Origin: Nitrospirota bacterium | GTDB taxonomy: Bacteria; Nitrospirota; Leptospirillia; Leptospirillales; Leptospirillaceae | Direction: 5' to 3' | Length of the DNA stretch: 64,000 bases | Assembly: GCA_021810805.1 (NCBI GenBank) | Contig: JAJZHW010000003.1 | Span: 62,001 to 126,000 of the forward strand | Part shown: positions 17,761-25,990 of the stretch, one piece after another | How positions within the stretch are numbered: the stretch's first letter is position 1 | Layout: the number at the start of each line of letters is the position of its first letter | Made by a program: the position numbers and the translations under genes | The notes under the pieces: generated by a model | Database searches by the model: none | Told to the model about the DNA's origin: nothing | What the model saw: the letters and a program-made list of their open reading frames with translations, nothing else

Positions 17761-19312
17761 ATTCGACGATCCGATTCTCCCGGATGACGGTCACCTTGAT
17801 CTGTCCCGGATAGGTCAGCTCCGCCTCGATCTTCTGGGCGATCCCACGGGAGATCTCCTGGAGATCCGAGTCCGAGACCTGATCCTGATTCACAATAATC
17901 CGGATTTCTCGACCGGCCTGGATCGCGTAGGCCTTCTCCACGCCTTTGAAGGAGGTCGCAATCGTTTCAAGCTTCTCGAGACGCTTTACGTAGACGTCGA
18001 TGCTCTCCCTCCGCGCTCCTGGCCGGGCCGCTGAAATGGCATCGGCGGCGGCCACAAGAACCGATTCGAGGCAGGAGGGTTCGATGTCCCCATGGTGCGA
18101 CATAATGGCGTTCACCACCTGCGGGGGCTCGCCATATTTCTTCGCCGCCTCTCCTCCGAGAGAGGGATGGGATCCTTCGCCCTCGTGGGAGAGAGACTTT
18201 CCGATGTCGTGGAGAAGACCGGCCCTCTTGGCAATGCGAGGATCAAGGCCCAGGTCGTGGGCCATCATCTGGCAGAGGAAGGCGACCTCCCGCGCATGGA
18301 GCAGGTTGTTCTGTCCGTAGCTTGTCCGGAACTTCAGGCGGCCGAGAAGCTTGAGAATTTCGGGATGAATGTCGGTAATCCCCAGCTCAAAGGCGATCTT
18401 TTCGGCCTCCTCCTTGAGGGCGACATCGAGATCGCGCTTGACCTTTTCGACGATTTCCTCAATTCGTGCCGGATGGATCCGGCCATCGGAGAGCAACTGC
18501 TCCAGCGCCAGGCGCGCCACCTCCCGGCGCAGGGGATCAAATCCCGAAATGATAATGGCATCGGGGGTGTCATCGATAATGAGGTCCACCCCGGTGGCCG
18601 CCTGAAAGGCCCGAATATTGCGGCCTTCCCGGCCAATGACCCGTCCCTTGACGTCGTCGGAAGGGATGGGCACCACCGAGACGCTGATCTCCGCCACATG
18701 TTCGTTCGCATACCGCTGAATGGCCATCGTCATGGTTTCCCGGGCCCGGCGAACGGCATGGTCACGAACCTCCTGCTCCAGCTTCTGGGCCAGCCGACCC
18801 ACATCCTGACGGATCGAGGATTCTGCACTTTGGAGAAGTCTCTCCCGGGCCTCCTCGACCGTCAGAGAGGAGATCTCTTCAAGGCGCTTGAGCTCACTGG
18901 CCTCCATCGCCCGAAGATCCGCCTCCCGGGTGGCCAGGGCCTGTTCCTTCGAGACAAGCTTCTGACGCTCCCGCTCGTTCTTTTCGCGCGCCTCCGAGAT
19001 CTGCCTCCCGGCATGTTCAATCTCTCCCTCCCGAACCTTGAGGGACTGCTCCAGAGACTGGAGGCTTTCCTTTTTCCGGGAGATCTCTTCCTCTGCCTGA
19101 ATCCGCAGCCTTAGAGCCTCTTCCCGTGCCTCGATGGCGGCCTCTTTCAGGGCATTCTGCTTGCGTTCCTCAATCCGGGAGCGCTCTTCTTCCAATCGAG
19201 CGGCCTCAAGGGCGTTCGCTCCCGAGCGTCTTTTTGTCCCGATCTGGAGACCCACCCCCAGACCTGCGGCGGCGCCTGCCAGCGCCAAGAGAAGACAGAG
19301 TCCATATCCCAT
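17750..19312 (-). CDS. rny: Ribonuclease Y
   Basis: Membrane-anchored endoribonuclease that initiates mRNA decay. The 520 residues comprise an N-terminal transmembrane helix (about 3-22), a long charged coiled coil (about 35-190), a KH domain (GRVIGREGRNIRAFQAATGVDLIIDD) and an HD domain (LLHDIGKSL, then MSHHGD). The ATG is preceded by GAGAGG. It is the first gene of the rny-ymdB-xseA-xseB-ispA-dxs-tlyA operon. Confidence 0.96.
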   Translation of the reverse strand: MGYGLCLLLALAGAAAGLGVGLQIGTKRRSGANALEAARLEEERSRIEERKQNALKEAAIEAREEALRLRIQAEEEISRKKESLQSLEQSLKVREGEIEHAGRQISEAREKNERERQKLVSKEQALATREADLRAMEASELKRLEEISSLTVEEARERLLQSAESSIRQDVGRLAQKLEQEVRDHAVRRARETMTMAIQRYANEHVAEISVSVVPIPSDDVKGRVIGREGRNIRAFQAATGVDLIIDDTPDAIIISGFDPLRREVARLALEQLLSDGRIHPARIEEIVEKVKRDLDVALKEEAEKIAFELGITDIHPEILKLLGRLKFRTSYGQNNLLHAREVAFLCQMMAHDLGLDPRIAKRAGLLHDIGKSLSHEGEGSHPSLGGEAAKKYGEPPQVVNAIMSHHGDIEPSCLESVLVAAADAISAARPGARRESIDVYVKRLEKLETIATSFKGVEKAYAIQAGREIRIIVNQDQVSDSDLQEISRGIAQKIEAELTYPGQIKVTVIRENRIVEYAR

Positions 19313-19438
19313 AAAAACCTCTCATTTTCCTGTTGGATAAACCCTAAAATGGCGCCACCGAGCTCTCCTGATCAAGAGTCTTGCCTGACGCACTCTCTCG
19401 AAACCATCAAAAATTGTCTTGTTTACCGGGAACACTTC

Positions 19439-19444
19439 ATTATA
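19439..19444 (-). promoter_or_regulatory. Probable -10 element upstream of rny
   Basis: A perfect TATAAT on the minus strand about 125 bases upstream of rny in the 237-base rarA/rny gap. No good -35 is seen at the expected distance, so it may be activator-dependent or spurious. Nothing else is recognised in this gap apart from the rarA terminator. Confidence 0.4.
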
Positions 19445-19526
19445 CACGATCCGGAGAACTAAGTCTTTCATTTGAAAATAACTTATTTTTCATCAATGAC
19501 TTAAAAAACCATGTTGGCTCCGGAAC

Positions 19527-19562
19527 TCAGAAAAGGAGGATCATCCCCCTCAGGGGGATGAT
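19527..19562 (-). terminator. Terminator hairpin overlapping the rarA stop codon
   Basis: ATCATCCCCCT (19540-19550) and AGGGGGATGAT (19552-19562) are a perfect 11-base inverted repeat around one base. On the minus strand it is followed by CCTCCTTTTC, a weak T-rich tail. The TGA stop of rarA (19550-19552) lies inside the hairpin. Confidence 0.6.
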
Positions 19563-20905
19563 CTGCCCGGCTCTGGCGGATGGGGGGCGTCACGGAGCCT
19601 CCGGACCGCCTCGTACCTCTCCTTGAGCTCCCGCTCCCTTCCGCGGTCGTTCGGATGGTAGTAGCGCCGCCTGTCCCCTTCCGGCAAATGCACTTGGGGG
19701 GAGACTCCCCCGGGCTGCTCCGGTGGATAGAGGTAGTCGAGGGGAGTGGCGGTCTCGTCCCGCGAAAAGGCTCTCTTCGATGTACGGTCGCGAAGGTGGA
19801 GGGGAACCGGCGGGGAGAAGCCTCCCCGGACATCGGCCAAAGCCCGGTCGATGGCCTGATAGGCCGAAATGCTTTTGGGCGAAAGGGCGAGAAAGACCGT
19901 CGTCATCGCCAGGGGGATCCGGCCTTCGGGAAGGCCGATGTCGCGCACGGCCTGATAACACGAGACGGCTTGGGTCAGCGCCTGGGGATCCGCCAGCCCC
20001 ACATCCTCGGCCGCGAGGATGACCAGCCTCCTCGCAATGTAGAGGGGATCCTCCCCCCCTTCGAGCATGCGGGCGAGCCAGTGAAGGGCGGCATCGGGGT
20101 CGTAGTTTCGTACGCTCTTGATGAAGGCCGAGATGGTGTCATAGTGGCTGTCCTTGTCCCCGTATACCTGCCCGGCGCGGGAGAGAATGGACAGAACATC
20201 CTCTTCCCGGATTGTCGACTCGGAGCCTTCCCGACGCGTCGCCAGAAGGGCCGAAGACTCGAGGGCCAGAAGGAGACGACGGCCGTCCCCTCCGGCAAAG
20301 CGAACAAGGGCTGACCGCGCCGGAGGCTCAAGTGCCAGGGGCTGACGGCGTGATTCCCGGGCCAGCCGAGCCAGACCCTGATCCAGAAGCCGGGACAGGG
20401 AGTCGTCGTCCAGGGGCTGAAAGGGAAAGAGCAGCAGTCGGGAGGCCAGAGGGGGAATGAGGGCCGCATAGGGCGTGGTGTTGGAGATGCCCAGCAGGAG
20501 AATCTGTCCCGTTTCCACCCCCGACAGAAGAACCTCCTGCTGGCTCTTGGACCAGGTATGGATTTCGTCGACAACCACCACATGCTGTCCCCCCTCGCGC
20601 CGGCGCATCTTGCCCCGTTCGAGCTCCGGCCGAAGGTCGGAGACGCCTGCGGTGGTGGCATTGAGATGGGCGAAGGTGTGCTCCGGAAGAAGACGAGGGA
20701 GAAGGTCGACAAATCCGCTTTTGCCGGTACCGGGAGGGCCGAAGAGCACCATCGAGGGCCACCGGCCCTCGGCGAGAAAACGGCGAAAGAGCCCCTGGGG
20801 ACCCAAAAGCGCTTCCTGCCCGACAAAATCGTCCAGAGAGGAGGGACGCATCCGATAAGGAAGCGGCACCGGCCCCTGGCCTTGTTCAAAGAGGGAGCGG
20901 CTCAC
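19550..20905 (-). CDS. rarA: Replication-associated recombination protein A (MgsA/WRNIP1-type AAA+ ATPase)
   Basis: AAA+ ATPase related to clamp loaders that acts at stalled forks. The 451 residues have Walker A FGPPGTGKS (55-63), Walker B VVVVDEIHTWSKSQQ, a sensor region GISNTTPYAAL (in place of the common GATTENPSF), and the C-terminal tetramerisation part with GSDVDAALHW-like DPDAALHWLARMLEGGEDP and RRYYHPNDRGRERELKER. It follows the 6S RNA gene after about 125 bases. Full family length. Confidence 0.93.
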   Translation of the reverse strand: MSRSLFEQGQGPVPLPYRMRPSSLDDFVGQEALLGPQGLFRRFLAEGRWPSMVLFGPPGTGKSGFVDLLPRLLPEHTFAHLNATTAGVSDLRPELERGKMRRREGGQHVVVVDEIHTWSKSQQEVLLSGVETGQILLLGISNTTPYAALIPPLASRLLLFPFQPLDDDSLSRLLDQGLARLARESRRQPLALEPPARSALVRFAGGDGRRLLLALESSALLATRREGSESTIREEDVLSILSRAGQVYGDKDSHYDTISAFIKSVRNYDPDAALHWLARMLEGGEDPLYIARRLVILAAEDVGLADPQALTQAVSCYQAVRDIGLPEGRIPLAMTTVFLALSPKSISAYQAIDRALADVRGGFSPPVPLHLRDRTSKRAFSRDETATPLDYLYPPEQPGGVSPQVHLPEGDRRRYYHPNDRGRERELKERYEAVRRLRDAPHPPEPGRSSP

Positions 20906-21029
20906 GAAAGGTGTCCGGCATGAAAGAAAAGACGCATCCCTTTTGAAGCGGCGCGGGGAAAGGAGAAGATCTCAGTGAAGTGAGACGGCGGGGAAGATGG
21001 GGACAAGACGGTCCGAACAAAGGAGAGAA

Positions 21030-21211
21030 AGGGTCCAGGGTGCCGTGCCGATCGCCATTTGAGATACCTGATGACCACATGTCGGCGCTCGAGGATGTTT
21101 AGGCTTCCGGCCCCTTGCGGAGTCGGCATGCACACCGCGATCCTGCTCACGCCATTTCTCAAATGCTTGTAGGTATCAAACTTGACCGGACCTCGAACAC
21201 CCCAGGCCTTG
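21030..21211 (-). ncRNA. ssrS: 6S RNA
   Basis: A roughly 180-base RNA that mimics an open promoter and binds sigma70-RNA polymerase. The 314-base space between zapA and rarA contains, on the minus strand, blocks close to known 6S sequences: GTGTTCG, a GATACC/ACAAG region, GGTGTGCATGC, then AAGCCTAAAC, and a GACATGTGGTCATCAGG segment matching the 3' arm. GGCCTGGGGTG (21208 down to 21198) pairs with CACCCTGGACC (21042 down to 21032), giving a closing stem of 10 of 11 pairs including wobbles. The position directly after zapA is the same as in many Proteobacteria. The exact ends are estimates. The remaining 20906-21029 holds nothing recognised. Confidence 0.85.
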
Positions 21212-21219
21212 GTCATAGC

Positions 21220-21555
21220 CTATTCCTTTCCCTCGCTCTTTGTAAAGAGGCCTGATTCGGCCCACTCCGAGGCCCACTTTCTCCAGGCCGAAAGCTCAAA
21301 CTCCAATCGAGCCTTTTCCTCTCGTGACTGCTCGATGGCATAGGTCTTTTCGATGGCCGCAAGCAGGACGAGGGAGAGGGCATTTTGTTCGGGAAGATCC
21401 CCGGCTTGGTTTGAGACGCGGGCTCTGAGTTCGGCATCGAGCAACTTTCCGGCCCGCTCCATCCGGCGCGGGTCAAAACTTCCCCGCACATCGAGAAGGA
21501 CATTCAGAACCTTGACCTGGATGTGTTCGGTTTTTTTCGAACCCGGGGGGCTCAT
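21220..21555 (-). CDS. zapA: Cell division protein ZapA-like
   Basis: Small protein of 111 residues resembling ZapA, which bundles FtsZ filaments at the division site. The N-terminal strand region (EHIQVKVLNVLLDVRGSFDPRRMERAGKLLDAELRARV) and the following helix with a conserved aliphatic pattern (NALSLVLLAAIEKTYAIEQ) fit the family, and a C-terminal coiled coil follows. The 6S RNA gene directly downstream is the classical zapA neighbour and strengthens the call. 46 bases after the coiled-coil gene. Confidence 0.75.
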   Translation of the reverse strand: MSPPGSKKTEHIQVKVLNVLLDVRGSFDPRRMERAGKLLDAELRARVSNQAGDLPEQNALSLVLLAAIEKTYAIEQSREEKARLEFELSAWRKWASEWAESGLFTKSEGKE

Positions 21556-21601
21556 CGAAGATCCTCCAGGGGGGGGCCGACCTCCTCCCCTCCATGCCCC
21601 C

Positions 21602-21889
21602 TCACTTGGACTCCTCGCCTTCGGAGGCGGAGAGGGCCATCAGCTTCTTCTCCAAGGACAGGAATATCTCCCGAAGGCGCTCCCTCTCCCGGCGAAGCAC
21701 GGCCACGGTCTTTCTCAATTCTGCCAGCTCCCGGTTCTTCTCCCGAAGCTCCCCCCGCAAGCGTTCCTGCCCCTGGAGATGGTGGGAGGAGGTCTCGGCA
21801 AGGCGGCGGATCCCCTGGTCCACCCTCAGACGTATCTCGTCGTCGGCAGGATTGACCAGGCGAAGGCCAGGGATGCGGTTCTCGCTCAA
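21602..21889 (-). CDS. Small coiled-coil protein, ZapB-like by position and form
   Basis: A 95-residue, highly charged, heptad-rich protein (about residues 20-85) with no catalytic motif or membrane segment. The best start is the TTG at 21889, since AAGGGGA precedes it and TTGA overlaps the stop of the transglycosylase gene by 4 bases. A longer frame to 21943 would run into that gene. It lies directly before zapA, as many small coiled-coil division proteins do, but no family assignment is certain. Confidence 0.7.
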   Translation of the reverse strand: MSENRIPGLRLVNPADDEIRLRVDQGIRRLAETSSHHLQGQERLRGELREKNRELAELRKTVAVLRRERERLREIFLSLEKKLMALSASEGEESK

Positions 21890-23943
21890 GGCGTCCCCTT
21901 GCGAACGCCCTTCAAATGGCGCTCGAGATAGGCATAGTTCCACAGAACCTCCCGAACGTATCTCCGGGTCTCCTGATAGGGAATCGACTCGGTAAAGAAA
22001 TCCCAGTCGGTTTTGGAAAGGCGACTCCAGGAAAGCACGGCATGAAGACCGGCATTGTATCCGGCAATCGCCCGCTCGGGATGGCCGGGAACCGACAACA
22101 GCAGGCGCTTGAGATAGAGGCCGCCGATGAGGCTGTTCACCCCGGGATGGCGCACCTGTCCGAGGTTTTTGTCGATCCGGGCAGGAAAGGACTCCCCTTG
22201 GCTTTCCACCACGGCGAGGGCCGTGCGGGGCATCAGCTGCATGACACCAAGAGCCCCATCGACCGAGAGGGAGCGCTCACGGAAACGGCTTTCCTGTCTG
22301 GCAATGGAGAGTGCCCAAAGGGTCGGGACCCCTGATCGATAAAATCCGGAGAGAATATCGGCCGTCATCCATTCTCCCGTGGGCAGGCGCATGCCGGTCC
22401 CTCCGGCAGGAAAAATCCGGTCGACCAACAGGAGCTGGCGCCTCCGGGAAACAGCCATATCGAGGTCTCCGTAGCGCAGGATCTGATCACGATCAAGAGA
22501 GGCGTTGCGGGAAAGGTGTTCGAGGACGACGGCCGGGCCGAAGAGCCCCATCTGGAAGAGCTCCTCCATCGCCTTTCTCACCCGGGGAGAAGATCCCCGA
22601 GGACGGCTGGGATGGTGGACCGGGAGGTGAAAAGATCCACATTCGCCACGACAGGCGATGGCCGCCCAGAGGGGATAGGGGCTCCCCTCCCCGCTAAGGA
22701 TGGTCTTTCGATAGAGAGCTCTCGCGCGAGCGGGATGCTCGAGCTTTTCCTCCAGCCGTCCGCGAAAGTAGCGGGTTCTGGCCAACAGCCCCGTCCTCTC
22801 GGGAGCATTTGTCCGAAGGAATGCGGAAAGGACAGCCCAATGGGACAGGGCTTTCTTCCGATCTCCCCGAAGAGCCAGGTCAAGGCCATAGAGCCAGGCG
22901 GCATCCTGTCCCTCCCGCTCCCCCCAAAAGGAACGGGAGATATTGAGGGAGACCGGAATCTCTCCCAGGGGAGTGACGATATCCTGCCGAAGCGCCTGCA
23001 CCACCAATGAGGGAATAAAAACCGCCGAAGGATAGTTTCTTTGCAAAGCGTCGAGACAGGAGATGCCCTGGTCGATGTGGCGAGAGAACTCAAGGCGACA
23101 GCGCAGCGCCTCGACCTCGGAGCGGACGGCAAGACGGGGAAGCGATCCCAGGAGATCATTGATGAACACAAGGGCCTTATGGGAGCCCTCCGTGAGAGCC
23201 AGGGCCCGGGCCTTCAGGTAGAGCGCCCGATCACGATAGGGGAAGGGAGGGGAGCTCTTCAGATAGGCCGATGTTTCGCGGAGAACCAGGTCATTGGCCC
23301 CCATTGACTGGAGAGTGACCCATCGGGGGAGGAGCCATTTCCCGGAGGGAAGCTCCGGACGGATCCGAGCGAGTGCCAAAGCACTTTCGGGGCTCAGGGG
23401 ATGGTTGGCGATCAGGCGGCCCATAAGCTCGTTGCGACGTGCTCCCTTGGCGGCGAGTGCCCTCCGGAGTAGTCGCCGGGCCCGGTCTCCGCCCACATCC
23501 CCCCGTCGCAGAGGGGCAAAGATCGCGTTTTCCCGAGAGGCTTCAATCCGGAGAAGTGAGGTGGCCACCACAGGGGAGACACCCCTGACATGGGCAAGAT
23601 GCCAGAGAAGAAGGGGGGCCAAATCCGGATAGGCCTTCAAGGCCGGCTCCAGTCCCTTCTCCGTGAGAGCCACATCGGAGGAGAGCATCCAGGCCTTGAG
23701 AAAGATGGCCCGCCGGCGATAGGGCTCCGGAAGGGATTTCGGATCGAGCTTCTCAAGACCCAGCTTTCCGATCCGGGAGCGTCGATAACGGGGAGAAAGC
23801 GAGGGAAAGGGGGGCTCGGAGGAGAGAAACTCGAGGAGTGTCATGTAACGGTCGAGGCTCTTGGGAGTGGAGGCAGTGGAAAGGGAGGGAGCCCCTCCCA
23901 CAAAGAGAAGAACAAGAAGCAGCAGGATGAAACTCCGGGTCAT
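21886..23943 (-). CDS. slt: Soluble lytic murein transglycosylase (SLT family)
   Basis: Exported enzyme cleaving the MurNAc-GlcNAc bond of peptidoglycan. From the ATG at 23943 it has 685 residues: a signal peptide (MTRSFILLLLVLLFVGGAP...), about 500 residues of helical repeats forming the usual doughnut, and a C-terminal SLT domain with catalytic Glu near residue 551 (ARQESRF), GALGVMQLMP and AIAGYNAG. The ATG follows the tonB-like stop by one base. A frame opening at 23970 would overlap it and bury the signal peptide. Confidence 0.92.
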   Translation of the reverse strand: MTRSFILLLLVLLFVGGAPSLSTASTPKSLDRYMTLLEFLSSEPPFPSLSPRYRRSRIGKLGLEKLDPKSLPEPYRRRAIFLKAWMLSSDVALTEKGLEPALKAYPDLAPLLLWHLAHVRGVSPVVATSLLRIEASRENAIFAPLRRGDVGGDRARRLLRRALAAKGARRNELMGRLIANHPLSPESALALARIRPELPSGKWLLPRWVTLQSMGANDLVLRETSAYLKSSPPFPYRDRALYLKARALALTEGSHKALVFINDLLGSLPRLAVRSEVEALRCRLEFSRHIDQGISCLDALQRNYPSAVFIPSLVVQALRQDIVTPLGEIPVSLNISRSFWGEREGQDAAWLYGLDLALRGDRKKALSHWAVLSAFLRTNAPERTGLLARTRYFRGRLEEKLEHPARARALYRKTILSGEGSPYPLWAAIACRGECGSFHLPVHHPSRPRGSSPRVRKAMEELFQMGLFGPAVVLEHLSRNASLDRDQILRYGDLDMAVSRRRQLLLVDRIFPAGGTGMRLPTGEWMTADILSGFYRSGVPTLWALSIARQESRFRERSLSVDGALGVMQLMPRTALAVVESQGESFPARIDKNLGQVRHPGVNSLIGGLYLKRLLLSVPGHPERAIAGYNAGLHAVLSWSRLSKTDWDFFTESIPYQETRRYVREVLWNYAYLERHLKGVRKGTP

Positions 23944-23944
23944 T

Positions 23945-25006
23945 TTACTGCACGACATGAAATCCGCCATTATAGAAGATGAAGGCCCAGGTCAGGGTGA
24001 GGCTCTTTTTATGAAAGGAATCGGGAAGGGGAATGTAGGGGGCGGCCACCCGGACAATCCGCAAGGACTCCTCGTCCAGTGCGGCACTTCCGGAACTTTG
24101 CGTCAGGTCGGCCCCGGCCAGGGTTCCGTCGGCATTGATGGTGAAGGTGACCAGAGCACGCCCTGTGGTTCCCCTGGCCGCCGCATCGGGGGGATACTCT
24201 CCAATGGTCTCAAAGCGTTCCTGAATGCGCCGGATATAGCTCGAGTAGGTCTCGTCCTGAAGATTGGCCGCAATGCGGTCGAGCTCAGACTGCCGGTCGC
24301 TGTATGCGGGGGCCGTCTTTTCAAGGTCGAGGTGCTGGGTGAGGGGATTGCCCAGGGATTCCTGGGCGAGGATCTTCCGGATCTGCTCTTTGGTCAGCGG
24401 GTGGCTCACCACCGGCTTCTCGTCCTTCTGAACCATCTTTTTCGGCTGGGTCGACTCCTTGTCAGGCTTGGGGGTCACCTTTCCCCTCAAGGCCTTGGCA
24501 TGGTTTTCCTTTTCGTGGTGAACCGACTTTTTGACGCGATGGAATCCGGGAGCGTTGTCGGCCTTTGGTGCCTCTCGTGGAGCCTCGGTGCGGGCAAGAC
24601 GCTCCGGTGGAACGGGACGCTGCGGCACCATGCGGGGCACAGGGCGGGCCGTTTCGGTATGATGTTCGACACCCTTGGGCTTTCCGTTGATTGAAAATCC
24701 CTTGGGAAGTTCCGGCGCCATGGATTGTGGCTTCAGGGGGACCTTGGATGGGTCGACGAGATCGATAAACACAGGTTTTTTCTGAAGGGCCTGCTTGCGC
24801 TGCTCCAGGGGGGTGAGTTTTTTGGGGGCGGCGGCGATCAGATTCTCCACGGCCTGATGAAACGCCGGATCCTTCAGGAAGAAGAGCAGCGCCAGGGCAT
24901 GGAACAAAAAGGAGACCAGGACGAACCATCGAAAGGCCCACTGATCGCCCTCCCGGCTCTCGTCGAAAAATCCCCGGCTATCCTGGTATGGTGCCGAAAA
25001 GGCCAT
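23945..25006 (-). CDS. TonB-like energy transducer
   Basis: Periplasm-spanning protein of 353 residues from the ATG at 25006 (GGAGAG just upstream). It has a cytoplasmic N-terminus, one transmembrane helix (about 24-44, WFVLVSFLFHALALLFFL), a long Pro/Lys-rich spacer and a TonB C-terminal domain (about 265-350: YIRRIQERFETIGEYPPDA...GRALVTFTINADGTL). No exbB or exbD is nearby, so energising partners must be encoded elsewhere. It heads the tonB-slt-coiled coil-zapA-6S block, so a Tol/TonB role in envelope constriction is possible. Confidence 0.8.
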   Translation of the reverse strand: MAFSAPYQDSRGFFDESREGDQWAFRWFVLVSFLFHALALLFFLKDPAFHQAVENLIAAAPKKLTPLEQRKQALQKKPVFIDLVDPSKVPLKPQSMAPELPKGFSINGKPKGVEHHTETARPVPRMVPQRPVPPERLARTEAPREAPKADNAPGFHRVKKSVHHEKENHAKALRGKVTPKPDKESTQPKKMVQKDEKPVVSHPLTKEQIRKILAQESLGNPLTQHLDLEKTAPAYSDRQSELDRIAANLQDETYSSYIRRIQERFETIGEYPPDAAARGTTGRALVTFTINADGTLAGADLTQSSGSAALDEESLRIVRVAAPYIPLPDSFHKKSLTLTWAFIFYNGGFHVVQ

Positions 25007-25113
25007 AACTCTCCCCGTCTGTGGAGACCCCTGTCCGGCTCTCCCCTGAGCAGCGGAGGAGCCCGGACCCGAATACCCGGAAAACAAATTATTGCGAGGT
25101 TGCATTTTACCCC

Positions 25114-25968
25114 ATGATTCGACCCAAAGGGAACCGGGAGAACCTCCCTCGCCCCGCCAAATATCTCGGGCAGCATTTCCTCACCGATGACCGGATTGCC
25201 CTGCGAATTGTGGAGTCCCTTCCGATCGACCTCCTTGAGTCGACCCCGGCCATAGAAATTGGCCCCGGAAGAATGATCCTGACGCGCCACCTGGCCCGGC
25301 GATCTCCCCGGCTCATTCTTGTGGAAAAGGATGCCCGTCTGATCCCCCATCTCGAGGAAAGCCTTCGGGAATTCGGAGAGCGCATCGAGATTCGCCAGGG
25401 AGACGCCCTTGAGGACGACCTGAGGCTCCCGGAGTCTCCCTACCTTGTCATCTCAAATCTTCCCTACAACATCTCGGTGCCCCTTCTCCTCAAGATCATC
25501 GGGGCCACGACTCCGCCCCTGATGGCGGTCCTGATGTTCCAGAAGGAGGTCGCCGACCGGATCACCGCAAAGGCTGGAGACAAAGACTATGGCTCCCTTT
25601 CGGTGGCTGCCCAGCTTCTTTCCGCCCCTTGCCATCTCTTTGACATCCGTCCCGGATCCTTCAACCCTCCCCCCAAGATCCACTCGAGCGTCCTCTCCTT
25701 CGTGCCCGCCCCGATTCGCGCGGACCCGGCGATCCCTGCCGCCCTCCATCTGGCCAGGGCCGCCTTTACCTATAGGCGAAAGACGCTCAGGAACGCCCTC
25801 AGGCAAGGCCTCGCCTCCGAAATGATGGACGCGGTTTCCCCATACCTTGAGACCCTCCCTCCGGGGCCGGAATGCCGGCCCGAGAATCTTCGCCCGGAAG
25901 ACTGGCTCTCCCTGGCCCGCACACTTTGGGAACATCGCCCGGAAATTTTTGCTAAGATAAAGGGATGA
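25114..25968 (+). CDS. ksgA: 16S rRNA dimethyladenosine transferase
   Basis: SAM-dependent enzyme dimethylating two adjacent adenosines in helix 45 of 16S rRNA. The 284 residues from the ATG at 25114 include the N-terminal YLGQHFLTD, SAM motif I EIGPGRMILT (one position differs from the common GPGxGxLT), and NLPYNIS (motif IV). The C-terminal domain has RAAFTYRRKTLRNAL. An open extension to 25021 has no similarity. The divergent tonB-like gene begins 107 bases to the left; no clear promoter was identified in between. Confidence 0.94.
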   Translation: MIRPKGNRENLPRPAKYLGQHFLTDDRIALRIVESLPIDLLESTPAIEIGPGRMILTRHLARRSPRLILVEKDARLIPHLEESLREFGERIEIRQGDALEDDLRLPESPYLVISNLPYNISVPLLLKIIGATTPPLMAVLMFQKEVADRITAKAGDKDYGSLSVAAQLLSAPCHLFDIRPGSFNPPPKIHSSVLSFVPAPIRADPAIPAALHLARAAFTYRRKTLRNALRQGLASEMMDAVSPYLETLPPGPECRPENLRPEDWLSLARTLWEHRPEIFAKIKG

Positions 25969-25990
25969 ACTTTCGACAAAGGAGACTTTT

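Noticed and set aside
20902-21216. 104-codon open frame across the 6S RNA region
   Set aside because: Composition is not protein-like and the interval is better explained by 6S RNA.
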